Shown: in pieces, positions 36,035 to 43,951 of the stretch
Layout of the letters: every line of letters starts with the position of its first letter
Position numbering within the stretch: position 1 is the stretch's first letter
Translations under genes and position numbers: made by a program
The notes under the pieces: model-generated
Told to the model about the DNA's origin: nothing
What the model saw: the letters and a program-made list of their open reading frames with translations, nothing else
The model's database searches: none
Source: an uncultured Lachnospiraceae bacterium
GTDB taxonomy: Bacteria > Bacillota > Clostridia > Lachnospirales > Lachnospiraceae
Length of the DNA: 50,631 nucleotides
Reading direction: 5' to 3'
Assembly: GCA_947178145.1 (NCBI GenBank)
Contig: CAMWXE010000037.1
Location: 1 to 50,631, forward strand

Positions 36035-36412
36035 ATGAACAATCAAAAATACATAACAGACGAGGAACATATGAAATGCCGCAAGGTGGCGGACGCTTTT
36101 GTGGAACTTGATAATGAAGATATTGATATCGTTGTGGCCGATGCCGGAAGATATGGATTTGTAAGGCTTCTGTATTACGATGAATCGTACGGTTTTGACA
36201 AGGCTGTCTGCTACACTGACAGCACGACACTGTTTAACGATTTGTGGAAAGACTGGCTGCATGAGCAGCTTTTTCAAATAGCTCTGGAAAATCCGCCATT
36301 GATGGATTTGGATTATAAAGAAATCTTTCAGACACTTCCCGAAGAAAAACAGAAGGAATTACTGAACAAGCGTCACGATTTCGCACAAAAATCAGGCATT
36401 ACAAATGCCTGA
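36035..36412 (+). CDS. Unrecognised 125-residue acidic protein
   Basis: An intact 125-residue frame with an AAAAAGGAAAA ribosome site. The protein is acidic and soluble (NEDIDIVVADAGRYGFVRLL, YYDESYGFDKAVCYTD, LFNDLWKDWLHEQL). I do not recognise the family. Divergent from the RHH gene. Its 3' end overlaps the convergent DUF2809-like gene by 14 bases, and a terminator hairpin is built from the shared codons. Confidence 0.65.
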   Translation: MNNQKYITDEEHMKCRKVADAFVELDNEDIDIVVADAGRYGFVRLLYYDESYGFDKAVCYTDSTTLFNDLWKDWLHEQLFQIALENPPLMDLDYKEIFQTLPEEKQKELLNKRHDFAQKSGITNA

Positions 36413-36416
36413 TTTT
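36388..36416. terminator. Bidirectional terminator in overlapping gene ends
   Basis: Perfect 13-base stem AAAATCAGGCATT (36388-36400) with its complement (36404-36416), loop ACA. It lies within the last codons of both convergent genes. Confidence 0.75.
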
Positions 36417-36767
36417 CCGCTCCACCATCCATACCAGCACACAGCCGGCCGCATAGCACAGAATATCTTTTACATCAAACGCTGTTCCAAGCAGTATGCG
36501 CAGAAACGGATTGTCCGCCACACCAAGCAGTTCTACCAGATTGAAATACTGCAAAATCTCCACTCCTGTGGCAAAGAGAAAAACATATAATGGCAATAGC
36601 CGCACTGAATCTGGCAGCCAAATACGGATAAACGTATAAATGACGACTACCACCAACAAATCCCCGATATACGGTCTTACAATCCTGTCATGAACAAACA
36701 GTGCGATCAGTACCTCCACAGCCAGTAAAAAAATTGTTAACATCAAATAATATACTCGTTTTTTCAT
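36399..36767 (-). CDS. DUF2809-like small membrane protein
   Basis: A 122-residue membrane protein with about four hydrophobic segments (YYLMLTIFLLAVEVLIALF, GDLLVVVVIYTFIRIW, LLPLYVFLFATGVEIL, DILCYAAGCVLVWMVE). The conserved-looking VEILQYFNLVELLGVADNPF and LLGTAFDVKDILCY resemble DUF2809. The ATG at 36767 follows GGGAGAAGTG. Function unknown for the family. Confidence 0.75.
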   Translation of the reverse strand: MKKRVYYLMLTIFLLAVEVLIALFVHDRIVRPYIGDLLVVVVIYTFIRIWLPDSVRLLPLYVFLFATGVEILQYFNLVELLGVADNPFLRILLGTAFDVKDILCYAAGCVLVWMVERKIRHL

Positions 36768-36863
36768 CACTTCTCCCTCATCTAAACCAATCCGTTCTCT
36801 CTCCCTTGAGGAACCGCTCACCTTACATTCTCCTCCCTGACGATTTTTCTGTCTGTTCTGTGT

Positions 36864-38111
36864 CTATTTCATATTTTCATCCACTCTCCAGTAAGCGCGA
36901 TTATTGTCTATCGAAAGTGTCTGAGCCTGTGCTATGGACTTTACCATATTAATTTTCGCAATACTGATCTTTTCCTCAGATGAATCAATCTGCATGCATG
37001 TACTGCCATCCAAAGTATGCCAGATATTGCCATAGGAATATTCTTCACCAAACAAAAGCAGATTTGTGTACGTCTGTGTCTCCGGTTCGATACACCATAT
37101 TCCATTTCTCGTAGATACGATAATCAGATCATCCAATAGCATGTAAGCAAATTTTCCGCCCATCTCCTCGAGGGAAATACATTCCAATTGCCCTGACTGG
37201 TAATCATATAGCCACAATTCATCATCTGACTCATAGGATTCTCCCCATATGCAGAATTTATCATTTGCGACCGGATGCATTATTTTTGATGGCGTCAATA
37301 ACGTAATCTTTCCATTTTTTTCCCTGTCTTCAATGTAGATACTGCTAGTTTTAAAATATTTTTGTTTTGCACCATCAGGAGCGTGCATTTCATAAGTACA
37401 TATTTTGCCGTCAAGAATGGATATCTGTTCATACGGTGACGCCAGATCCAGTCCCTCTTTTTCGAGCTTTATTTCTTTCCTTATGATATCATAGCTATAA
37501 AGTTTGATCGGATGTCCATTCTTTTCCAGATCGTCCTGATCATACCAGTATATTTTCTGTTCCGCCAGATTTGGTATGATATCCCATAACTCTCCTTCTG
37601 TATCGCCATCTGAAAAGATTGTCTCAGCCACGCTGTCCTTCTCTGTCAATGACAGCATTTCTATACGCCATGACATATTTTCCCGTCTCGGATACTCCTC
37701 CCATATCAATGTCTGCCCATCTGTACACAGATCCGTAATTGCGATAATGTCTTCCGCCTGATACAATATTTTCGTATCTCCGGACTGTATATCATATGAC
37801 ATCACCTTCGTATAATGCTCTGCTGTCGGTTCTATGGCTCCTTTCCCTTCATGGTCTGTCAGATAATCAATATAGTCTGCTTCATAATAGACCATTCCAT
37901 CATATACAGTCCATGCAGATACATGTGCGTATTCTGGTTTTGGAACATCTATAATCTCTAAACGGACCCGTTCTTTAAGATGGTCCGCTTCTGTATAGAT
38001 TGCCATTTCTTTTTTCTGTTCCCGAAAATCTAAAACACTGTCGCCCCTGCCGCCACAGCCTGTAATACTGACTATGATCATACATATTAGCGCTATACAC
38101 CGTTTTCCCAT
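36864..38111 (-). CDS. Lipoprotein with beta-propeller-like repeats
   Basis: A 415-residue lipoprotein with signal peptide and lipobox ITGC (Cys19). The mature part has repeated blades rich in YYEADY, YSYDII, WLYDYQSGQL and ILYQAEDIIAITDLCTDG, like DUF5050/TolB-type propellers that read out as solvent-exposed surface proteins. No catalytic motif. It stands alone next to the DUF2809-like gene. Probably an extracellular binding or sensing protein. Confidence 0.7.
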   Translation of the reverse strand: MGKRCIALICMIIVSITGCGGRGDSVLDFREQKKEMAIYTEADHLKERVRLEIIDVPKPEYAHVSAWTVYDGMVYYEADYIDYLTDHEGKGAIEPTAEHYTKVMSYDIQSGDTKILYQAEDIIAITDLCTDGQTLIWEEYPRRENMSWRIEMLSLTEKDSVAETIFSDGDTEGELWDIIPNLAEQKIYWYDQDDLEKNGHPIKLYSYDIIRKEIKLEKEGLDLASPYEQISILDGKICTYEMHAPDGAKQKYFKTSSIYIEDREKNGKITLLTPSKIMHPVANDKFCIWGESYESDDELWLYDYQSGQLECISLEEMGGKFAYMLLDDLIIVSTRNGIWCIEPETQTYTNLLLFGEEYSYGNIWHTLDGSTCMQIDSSEEKISIAKINMVKSIAQAQTLSIDNNRAYWRVDENMK

Positions 38112-38271
38112 AATTCTGCTACTCTCCTTTAATAAATTAAATATCTTTCTGATTCCTTATTAATGCTGTTGAAAGCTTCTGATAATGTCACATAATGAAT
38201 ACCATAATATGCATTGTTATTACAGTCAACAATCCGAACTATATCTGTAGTTCTATTAATATAATCCAAAC

Positions 38272-38530
38272 TTAAAGAATGTCCTGAAGCATGTCCTCCA
38301 CAATAATTGATGCATCCGATCCGTAAACAATAACTTTATCAATCAACATCTTTAACCTGTCTTTGTCAAAGGACTCCAGTACGAAAAACTCTGCCAGTTC
38401 CTCGTCCGGTATTTCCTCTTTTTCTGATACTGTCCAGTTCTTCCAGTGCCGCACTCTTGATCTGTTCCAATTCTTCCATTCTTATTCTGCCTTTTTCAAT
38501 CCGTGCAACATAATCTTCCAAATCCATAAT
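38272..38530 (-). pseudogene. Serine recombinase C-terminal remnant
   Basis: Two frames together give the tail of a large serine recombinase: MDLEDYVARIEKGRIRMEEL and KSAALEELDSI in one frame, then EEIPDEELAEFFVLESFD and LKMLIDKVIVYGSDA in the next. Coiled-coil plus this VIVYG-type end is the usual C-terminus of these enzymes. A one-base shift occurs near 38420. The catalytic N-terminus is missing. Confidence 0.5.
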
Positions 38531-38559
38531 CACAGCCCCTATCAATAATCATTCTTTAA

Positions 38560-38808
38560 TCCCATTTACTGTTAGAATGCTTTCTGCATCCCGTCATTTT
38601 CCTTCCCATAGCAATCCACCGTTTTTGATACACCTACCCTTTCCGATAAACCAAAAAGCTTATTTTTAACCTCACCTAAAAATTTGTTCAATCCCCATAC
38701 TTCTGACATAATCAATCCATTCATAAATATCTTCCATATCGTACCTATACTGCCCATTTTCGTCGAACCTTCCGCAATTTCCTTAACGGAAAGCTTCCCC
38801 ATTTTTAA
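38560..38808 (-). other. Possible coding relic, unassigned
   Basis: A 76-codon frame exists here (38572-38802) but its composition looks random. Another frame reads NCGRFDENGQYRYDMEDIYE then WIDYVRSMGIEQIF, which looks more like real protein and ends at a stop codon. Probably a fragment of a lost gene; no family recognised. Confidence 0.3.
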
Positions 38809-38809
38809 A

Positions 38810-39743
38810 AGTCTTCACCGTCATGTTTTTCCACCTTATTTCAGGAATACAGCATTTACATAGACGGATGCGGTTTCAAAAGGGGCACAAGTTTAAAACG
38901 TCTCCTGATATTTGCGAAATATCTTGCCTCTTTGGATAATGAAAATCTGCATGATATACATAAGACAACAAAACAGGCAGCATATGGTTTTATCGGCCAG
39001 CTGAAGAATCTTGCTCCAAAAACAGCAAGGGGGATACAAAGTTCAGCTTAGATTTGCTCTGAACTGGCTGTATGACAACAATTATTCGTCTTTTTCGGTG
39101 AAACAGGTCCTCCCCGCTATCCATTGTGAAGACCGGAACAGTCTGATGTCTTATTATTCTGCGGATGAGATTGCAATGATCCTTAATTCAGCAGATACAT
39201 CCACACCGGACGGAAAACTTGAATACTGTATCCTGTGCCTTCTTGCATATCTTGGCATCCGGGCAAGCGACATTACTGCATTACGCTTTGAAAACATCAA
39301 CTGGAGCAGCGGATTACTTTCGTTTACACAGTTTAAGACAGGCCAGGCACTGACGCTTTCCCTACTGGATGAGGTAAGGTATCCCCTGATTGATTATATT
39401 AAAAATGCACGGCCGGAAAGCCCTGATTGATCCGGAGCATGTATTTATAAAACGCCGTGCGCCATACGCCTGCTATCCTGATGGCGGCGGGATTTATGCC
39501 ATTGTGAGCAAGTGCATAAAAAAGTCCGGCGTTGAGAATAAAGGGCGGCATTTCGACCCACATGCCCTGCGGCATTCACTGGCAACAAACCTCTTATCTG
39601 AAAATGTTCCCATCAGTTGGATATCCGACATACTCGGACATGCCAGTACTGTAACTACGGAGGTATACCTTACAACGGATGAAACACATCTGAAAGAATT
39701 ATCCTTGGAGGTGCCTGCCAATGAGGGACGAGACTACTTTTAA
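38810..39743 (+). pseudogene. Tyrosine recombinase 1 of a RIT-like element, two frameshifts
   Basis: Three frames assemble into one integrase: an N-terminal core-binding domain (FKRGTSLKRLLIFAKYLAS, ending LKNLAPKTA), a shift near 39032 to GGYKVQLRFALNWLYDN and a catalytic arginine in GIRASDITALRF, then a shift near 39411 to KALIDPEHVFIKRRAPYACY. The catalytic HALRHS, GHAS and tyrosine in EVYLTTDE are all present. Each shift is explained by a single inserted base. No start codon is visible. It overlaps the next recombinase by 23 bases, as in recombinase-in-trio elements. Confidence 0.7.
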
Positions 39744-40289
39744 CTTCTCCGGTCCGTTCAGGACATCATGCCCATGTATATCAAATACAGGCATTCGATT
39801 TGCTATAAGGTATCGGAATCCGAATTATACAGAATGAAGGAGCTGGATGTGTTTTTTGAACATCACGGAATAACACAACCATGCATCCCCATAGAAATGT
39901 ATGATAAGTGGACTTCCTTAAGGGATGGGGAACGTCCTGTAACTGTCTGCAGGAGACAGGCTATTATATGGGGGCTGGAACAGTATATGTCCGTAGCCGG
40001 TTATCAGGATATCTATACAGGCGAAGATGATAAACGCTGTTTTGAAAGCGATTATATCCCTTATATATTTACCAGAGCTGAAATAAAGCGGATATTTTCA
40101 GAACTGGACGGCTGCTGTCTTGAAACCCCTTCTTTCCTGAATCATTCTTTCCGCCTGATAGTATCTTTGTGTTACTGCTGTGGGCTGAGAAAATCAGAGG
40201 CAGTATCCCTGAAGATAAAAGATGTTGATTTCCAAACAGGGAAAATCAATATCTTAAACAGCAAGAGAGATGTATCATCTCGTCCGTGA
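39721..40289 (+). pseudogene. Tyrosine recombinase 2, frameshifted and truncated
   Basis: An ATG at 39721 with GGAGG nine bases upstream opens MRDETTFNFSGPF, then loses frame. One added base (AGGACATC to AGGGACATC, near 39762) restores IMPMYIKYRHSICYKVSESE and a long recombinase. The protein ends abruptly after the first catalytic arginine (CCGLRKSEAVSLKIKDVD), so the rest of the catalytic domain is missing. The third recombinase of the trio is absent. Confidence 0.65.
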
Positions 40290-40296
40290 AAATTAT

Positions 40297-40868
40297 TTAT
40301 GATGTGCTTGCTGTTAGTTCCCTTAATGTTAGACAGCTTTTTTCTTTGTAATCACCGAAATAAGATCCCCTCTCCAGATATTCCGGAGCCACCACACCTG
40401 CACCTTTCAGATAAGGTTTGAAGAGTCCCTGTATAATGTCAAAAAGCTTCTCCACTACTCCTTTCTTGTCTGCCATGCCTACACCCGGGGCTGCCGCAAA
40501 TGTCTGCACATTGTCGCCAACCAGCACCCGGTGGTTTCTCATAAATCCGCTTTTACCCTCTCTTGCTATGTAGTAACTCATGTATTTTTTATTTTTTGAA
40601 TACCAATACCGAAACTGGTTAAAGGATGGATACTTCTCCAATAGTTTGCCGCTGCTGTCAGTATACTTTTCCTTCAGCATGAGTTTGTAAGCCGTGCTGA
40701 GACTGTTTTTCTTCCGGCTGTATACATACTTATTTACTGCCCACCGGATGTTTTTTTCATCCTGTGTCACCGGTCTATCCTTTGCCGTCCTGTGTTTTGG
40801 AACCAGTGCCGCCATTGAATTATATGTCAGATACAGTTTCAGATAATTTCTTCCATAATAAGTGGTTC
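40297..40868 (-). pseudogene. Mu/TnsB-like transposase with catalytic core deleted
   Basis: The N-terminal part (VPKHRTAKDRPVTQDEKNIR, YPSFNQFRYWYSKNKKYMSY, MRNHRVLVGDNVQTFA) and a C-terminal piece (GVVEKLFDIIQGLFKPYLKG, YLERGSYFGDYKEKSCL) match a DDE transposase of the Mu/Tn7 TnsB type as I remember it. Between GVGM and ADKKG the roughly 150-residue rve (DDE) core is missing, but the frame is kept. The frame also runs upstream past the ATG (YYGRNYLKLYLTYNS). No TnsC or TniQ is nearby. Confidence 0.6.
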
Positions 40869-41365
40869 CATACTATACCCTGAACCAGCTTAAGGGCTGA
40901 CGGAAAACCTATTTATATCACCCATAGCAGGTTGCTTACACACTTTTCAGAAATATCAGAAACTTTGGTGTCGAAACTCAAACTGAAAAATTTTATTTTA
41001 ACTTGGACATTACTATACCATTCTCCGAATCCCAACTTTTTCCCATTTTTTCAAAAACTGGGGATTTTTCAGCAAACTTGGGAAAAACTTGAGGATAACT
41101 TCCCCTCCCTACTGCATATAGCCGCCTGTGCTGCTATTGATGGTCTGTGATACATCTATCACTGCTAATTTATTTTGTGCTATGGAAATGATTGATAGAC
41201 AACCCATCTTTCATCCCACAAAGCACTTCTTAAATCCTTATTTCGTCAATCCCATATTGAAATACTGTCCAACCTTATTGAATAATGTAATCTGTCCTCG
41301 CCTGTCACTTCTTTGCCATTTCATAATTATATTCCTGTAATGTAGGAATATTTTCAATTGTGAAA
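40869..41365. other. Gene-free AT-rich gap
   Basis: About 500 bases with no gene I can support. It holds an inverted repeat, AACTTTTTCCCA (41034-41045) with TGGGAAAAACTT (41079-41090), one mismatch. Probably remnant mobile-element DNA. Confidence 0.4.
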
Positions 41366-41623
41366 TTAAGACTTGAAACTGTTTTTTCCATAGACATTCC
41401 CTAAACCCAACACACGTTCCTCAAACTTTTCCTTACTTTCCATGATTTCATAAGGTTCATATTCTCCATAGGCACTGGGACGGCTAATCGTAACTAATTG
41501 CACACCATTTCTGCCTATTTGCCTTTGAAGCTTTTCCGTAAAATCCGCCAATGCTTTTCCATGTTTGGTTTTTACTGCAATGCAACCTTTTTTGTCAAAC
41601 TCTTTTGCTATGAGATAACACAT
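41366..41623 (-). CDS. DUF6718-like small protein
   Basis: An 85-residue protein: [20 protein letters not shown], then [21 protein letters not shown] recall this as DUF6718, a small family of unknown function in gut Firmicutes. A strong GGAGGAGG site lies within the end of the upstream alarmone-synthetase-like gene, which it overlaps by 29 bases. The tight overlap suggests a functional pair, for example toxin and antitoxin. Confidence 0.65.
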   Translation of the reverse strand: MCYLIAKEFDKKGCIAVKTKHGKALADFTEKLQRQIGRNGVQLVTISRPSAYGEYEPYEIMESKEKFEERVLGLGNVYGKNSFKS

Positions 41624-42218
41624 GACTTAACACCTCCTCCAGCTGTTGCTCATTTAATATTTTACCATTTTCATACTCACTACGCAACATCCTGCCTACA
41701 GAATCAGAAGATTCCCTCTTGTACAGATATTTATGCAGCCAATTATTCAGTTGCCTGTCATAATAAGTATTTGCCTGGATTTCTATTGGATAATAAAAAT
41801 GACTTGGTTGAAAATAAATATGTACTCAACGATACCCGTCATCATTCGCCTTTCCATGGCTCATATCGACAACCCGTGCTTCTTCGGGAATCTCACCTTT
41901 CAGCAGACTATCATAACTGCCCGTCAGCATACGAAAACCCAAAATATCATTAAATACTTTTTCCAATCTCATCTCGGGATAAAACTTATTGTACTTCCTT
42001 ATGCAGGAATCCTCACTTTTAATACGATAATCTAAATCCACATTATCCAATATATCCACTTCCTGATAAAATCTTATCATTTCGGAAACTTCTCTGAACA
42101 AAATTTCCTTATCGAATTTCCTCAGACTGTTCACAAGGCTTTTGCCCATTTTGCTTTTGTAAGATAATTTTCGAAGAATCTGCACAGATAAACCATTTTT
42201 TTCTAATTCTTTTAACAA
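41595..42218 (-). pseudogene. RelA/SpoT-type synthetase-like gene with in-frame stop
   Basis: One continuous frame of about 207 codons is interrupted only by a TGA at 41826-41828. It reads DYRIKSEDSCIRKYNKFYP, VFNDILGFRMLTGSYDSLL, MSHGKANDDGYR, stop, then [20 protein letters not shown] and [15 protein letters not shown]. These match the (p)ppGpp-synthetase motifs R.K...S...K, D..G.R, GYR..H and E.Q..T. The stop replaces the expected Gly after GYR (GGA to TGA). TTG at 42218 is the likely start, with GGGAGG six bases upstream. It overlaps the DUF6718-like gene. Confidence 0.65.
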
Positions 42219-42284
42219 ATGATGTCCTCCCAAAAATCCGTAATATCATATTTCCAATTTTACAACATCTACCCTTATTTATAA

Positions 42285-42410
42285 TCACTGCCTTTTTAAT
42301 TTAATCATAACATCAGATATCTTTTCCTGCAATGCAAATTTTATTAACAGTAAACGAACTGTCAACTCTTGAACTGCATACTCAAAATCTTCGACATTTA
42401 CAATTCCCAC
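42285..42410 (-). CDS. Possible 41-residue protein, unrecognised
   Basis: A short frame with natural composition: NVEDFEYAVQELTVRLLLIK then FALQEKISDVMIKLKR. The start is uncertain (GTG at 42410, poorly placed ribosome site), so it may be a fragment. It lies 67 bases before the alarmone-synthetase-like gene on the same strand. Confidence 0.35.
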   Translation of the reverse strand: MGIVNVEDFEYAVQELTVRLLLIKFALQEKISDVMIKLKRQ

Positions 42411-42657
42411 CCACTTCCTTTTGAAGTTCTCTCATAGTTGATATTCTTGTTACTTTGATAACAGCCAATTACAAACTCGTCAACTTGTCAGGAAATTTCT
42501 CGACAAGCTCATTTCAACTATAATTTTTTCTTCTGTTATCAACATGTAAAGCCCCTAACATTTTCAGCTATTTCAATACAGCAATCACAACATCTGTTAT
42601 CTTATCCTGAAATATAAACTTCTATCAAACGACTGATATTAATTTATAGCATAGCAA
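42411..42657. other. Gene-free gap with a diverged partial duplication
   Basis: No intact gene. Around 42585-42640 the sequence resembles 42300-42340 at roughly three of four positions (ATAACATCAGATATCTTTTC against ACAACATCTGTTATCTTATC), so the end of the 41-residue frame seems to be partly duplicated. Confidence 0.35.
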
Positions 42658-42659
42658 AA

Positions 42660-42683
42660 GAGCTGTTCATCACAGAACAGCTC
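42660..42683 (-). terminator. Terminator at end of the right-hand cluster
   Basis: Perfect stem GAGCTGTTC/GAACAGCTC (42660-42668 with 42675-42683), followed on the minus strand by TTTTGC. It ends the minus-strand cluster that begins near 50.6 kb. Confidence 0.75.
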
Positions 42684-42707
42684 TCAAACAAACAACTCAG
42701 TAAACTT

Positions 42708-43133
42708 TTAAAGTTTTTCCAGAAGAACCGCCTTTTTCTGGTTAAATTCTTCCTCAGTAATAATTCCATTTTCTTTTAGGGAAGCCAGCTTCTCTATCTG
42801 CTTCAGTACATCATCCCCACCAGAGGCGTTATTAGAATGATTGTTTTCTGTTCCCTTAAACTGTTTCATAATGCCTTTCGTGCGAAGTAAATCAAGCATT
42901 TCCTGACACACTCCTGCCTGTCCTATGACGGTGAATCCTGTAAGCATCTCATTCCTTACAACATACTCATCCCCTGCTTCATCCAGATAATACAGCTTAT
43001 GTGCCAGCCGATAATACAAAACCGCCCTGAATCCGGGATATAGGATAATTTCCAGATTACTTTTGATTGCAGGATCTCTTTCACGAATTACTTTTGCTTC
43101 CGCCTTTATATAAGAAATAATACCCATATCCAT
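42708..43133 (-). CDS. Chimeric ORF: serine acetyltransferase N-terminus plus SHOCT tail
   Basis: A 141-residue frame. Residues 1-50 (MGIISYIKAEAKVIRERDP, YPGFRAVLYYRLAHKLYYL) are the N-terminal helical part of an EpsC/CysE-type serine O-acetyltransferase; the hexapeptide-repeat catalytic part is absent. From about residue 51 it changes to DEAGDEYVVRNEML and ends with a SHOCT domain (LASLKENGIITEEEFNQKKA). Looks like a deletion fusion of two genes, so neither original enzyme activity is expected. It starts 24 bases after the lipoprotein gene and is followed by a terminator. Confidence 0.65.
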   Translation of the reverse strand: MDMGIISYIKAEAKVIRERDPAIKSNLEIILYPGFRAVLYYRLAHKLYYLDEAGDEYVVRNEMLTGFTVIGQAGVCQEMLDLLRTKGIMKQFKGTENNHSNNASGGDDVLKQIEKLASLKENGIITEEEFNQKKAVLLEKL

Positions 43134-43156
43134 CCGTACCTCTCTGTGTTCTTCAT

Positions 43157-43843
43157 TTATGGCTGTGAAATCTGGATAATCTTATTTCCCCATCCTTCCA
43201 GCACCGGATTTTCTTCCACTGCCGTTATAAATTCTTCCGTTGCATCAAATGTACCGATCTTTGTATATTCTGCCGAAATCTCTGCATCATGGTAAAACAA
43301 TACGATACGGTTAGGATCCGAATAAAATACGTCTCCCGCCTTTGCCTCTGTCACAGTCTCCGGATGATCGGAAGGAATCTCATATCTGCTGGGAATGTCA
43401 TAATATTGCAGCACACTGTAGTCCGCATCCGCATCCCGTTCATAGATGGGAAGCCTCCAGTCAGAAGTTCCTACATACCTTGCAATCGCTGCCGCAGTTT
43501 CATTATCCAGAAGTGTCATCATAAATGCCTCTCCGTTATCCCCAAACCGGACCTCCAGCTGTGTGCTTCCGCTTTCCATCGTTTGATCTTCCGCAGACTG
43601 GTTTTCCATACTGGTAATGTTCTCTGTGTCTACATGATTTTCTGAAGAGTCTCCTGCTCCAATATTGCTTTCCGCCCTTTGTGCTTCTGTCACATCAACG
43701 CTGCCGGCATTGGTGTCCCTTGCGCTTTCTGTATCTCCATTGTTCTGGCCGCACCCCACCAGAAGCAAGGCAGTAAGTACCACGGCTGCTACCATTCCCA
43801 TTCCCTTATTCACCATACTTGTTCTGTCATTTTTGTTTTTCAT
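43157..43843 (-). CDS. Lipoprotein with cyclophilin-like fold
   Basis: A 228-residue lipoprotein: signal peptide with lipobox LLVGC (Cys31), a Ser/Glu-rich linker of about 65 residues, then a cyclophilin-like domain (about 97-228; VRFGDNGEAFMMTLLDNETA, EAKAGDVFYSDPNRIVLFYH, YTKIGTFDATEEF), like PF18050. These domains bind small ligands in other proteins but lack proven isomerase activity. It is in the same-strand cluster with the ABC pair and has a relative at 50188. Confidence 0.75.
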   Translation of the reverse strand: MKNKNDRTSMVNKGMGMVAAVVLTALLLVGCGQNNGDTESARDTNAGSVDVTEAQRAESNIGAGDSSENHVDTENITSMENQSAEDQTMESGSTQLEVRFGDNGEAFMMTLLDNETAAAIARYVGTSDWRLPIYERDADADYSVLQYYDIPSRYEIPSDHPETVTEAKAGDVFYSDPNRIVLFYHDAEISAEYTKIGTFDATEEFITAVEENPVLEGWGNKIIQISQP

Positions 43844-43951
43844 ATTGTTTTCATCCTTTCTTCTCTTAGCTCATTTTTCAGGGCATATTGATGACCCTTA
43901 CGGTGTTTTTTATTTTCCTGCTGTCCCATTTTTCATGTTCAAAAAAACATA

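Noticed and set aside
41826..41828. TGA in the RelA/SpoT-like gene read as selenocysteine
   Set aside because: The position is a conserved Gly beside GYR, one base change from GGA, and I saw no selenocysteine insertion hairpin directly after it; a nonsense mutation is simpler.
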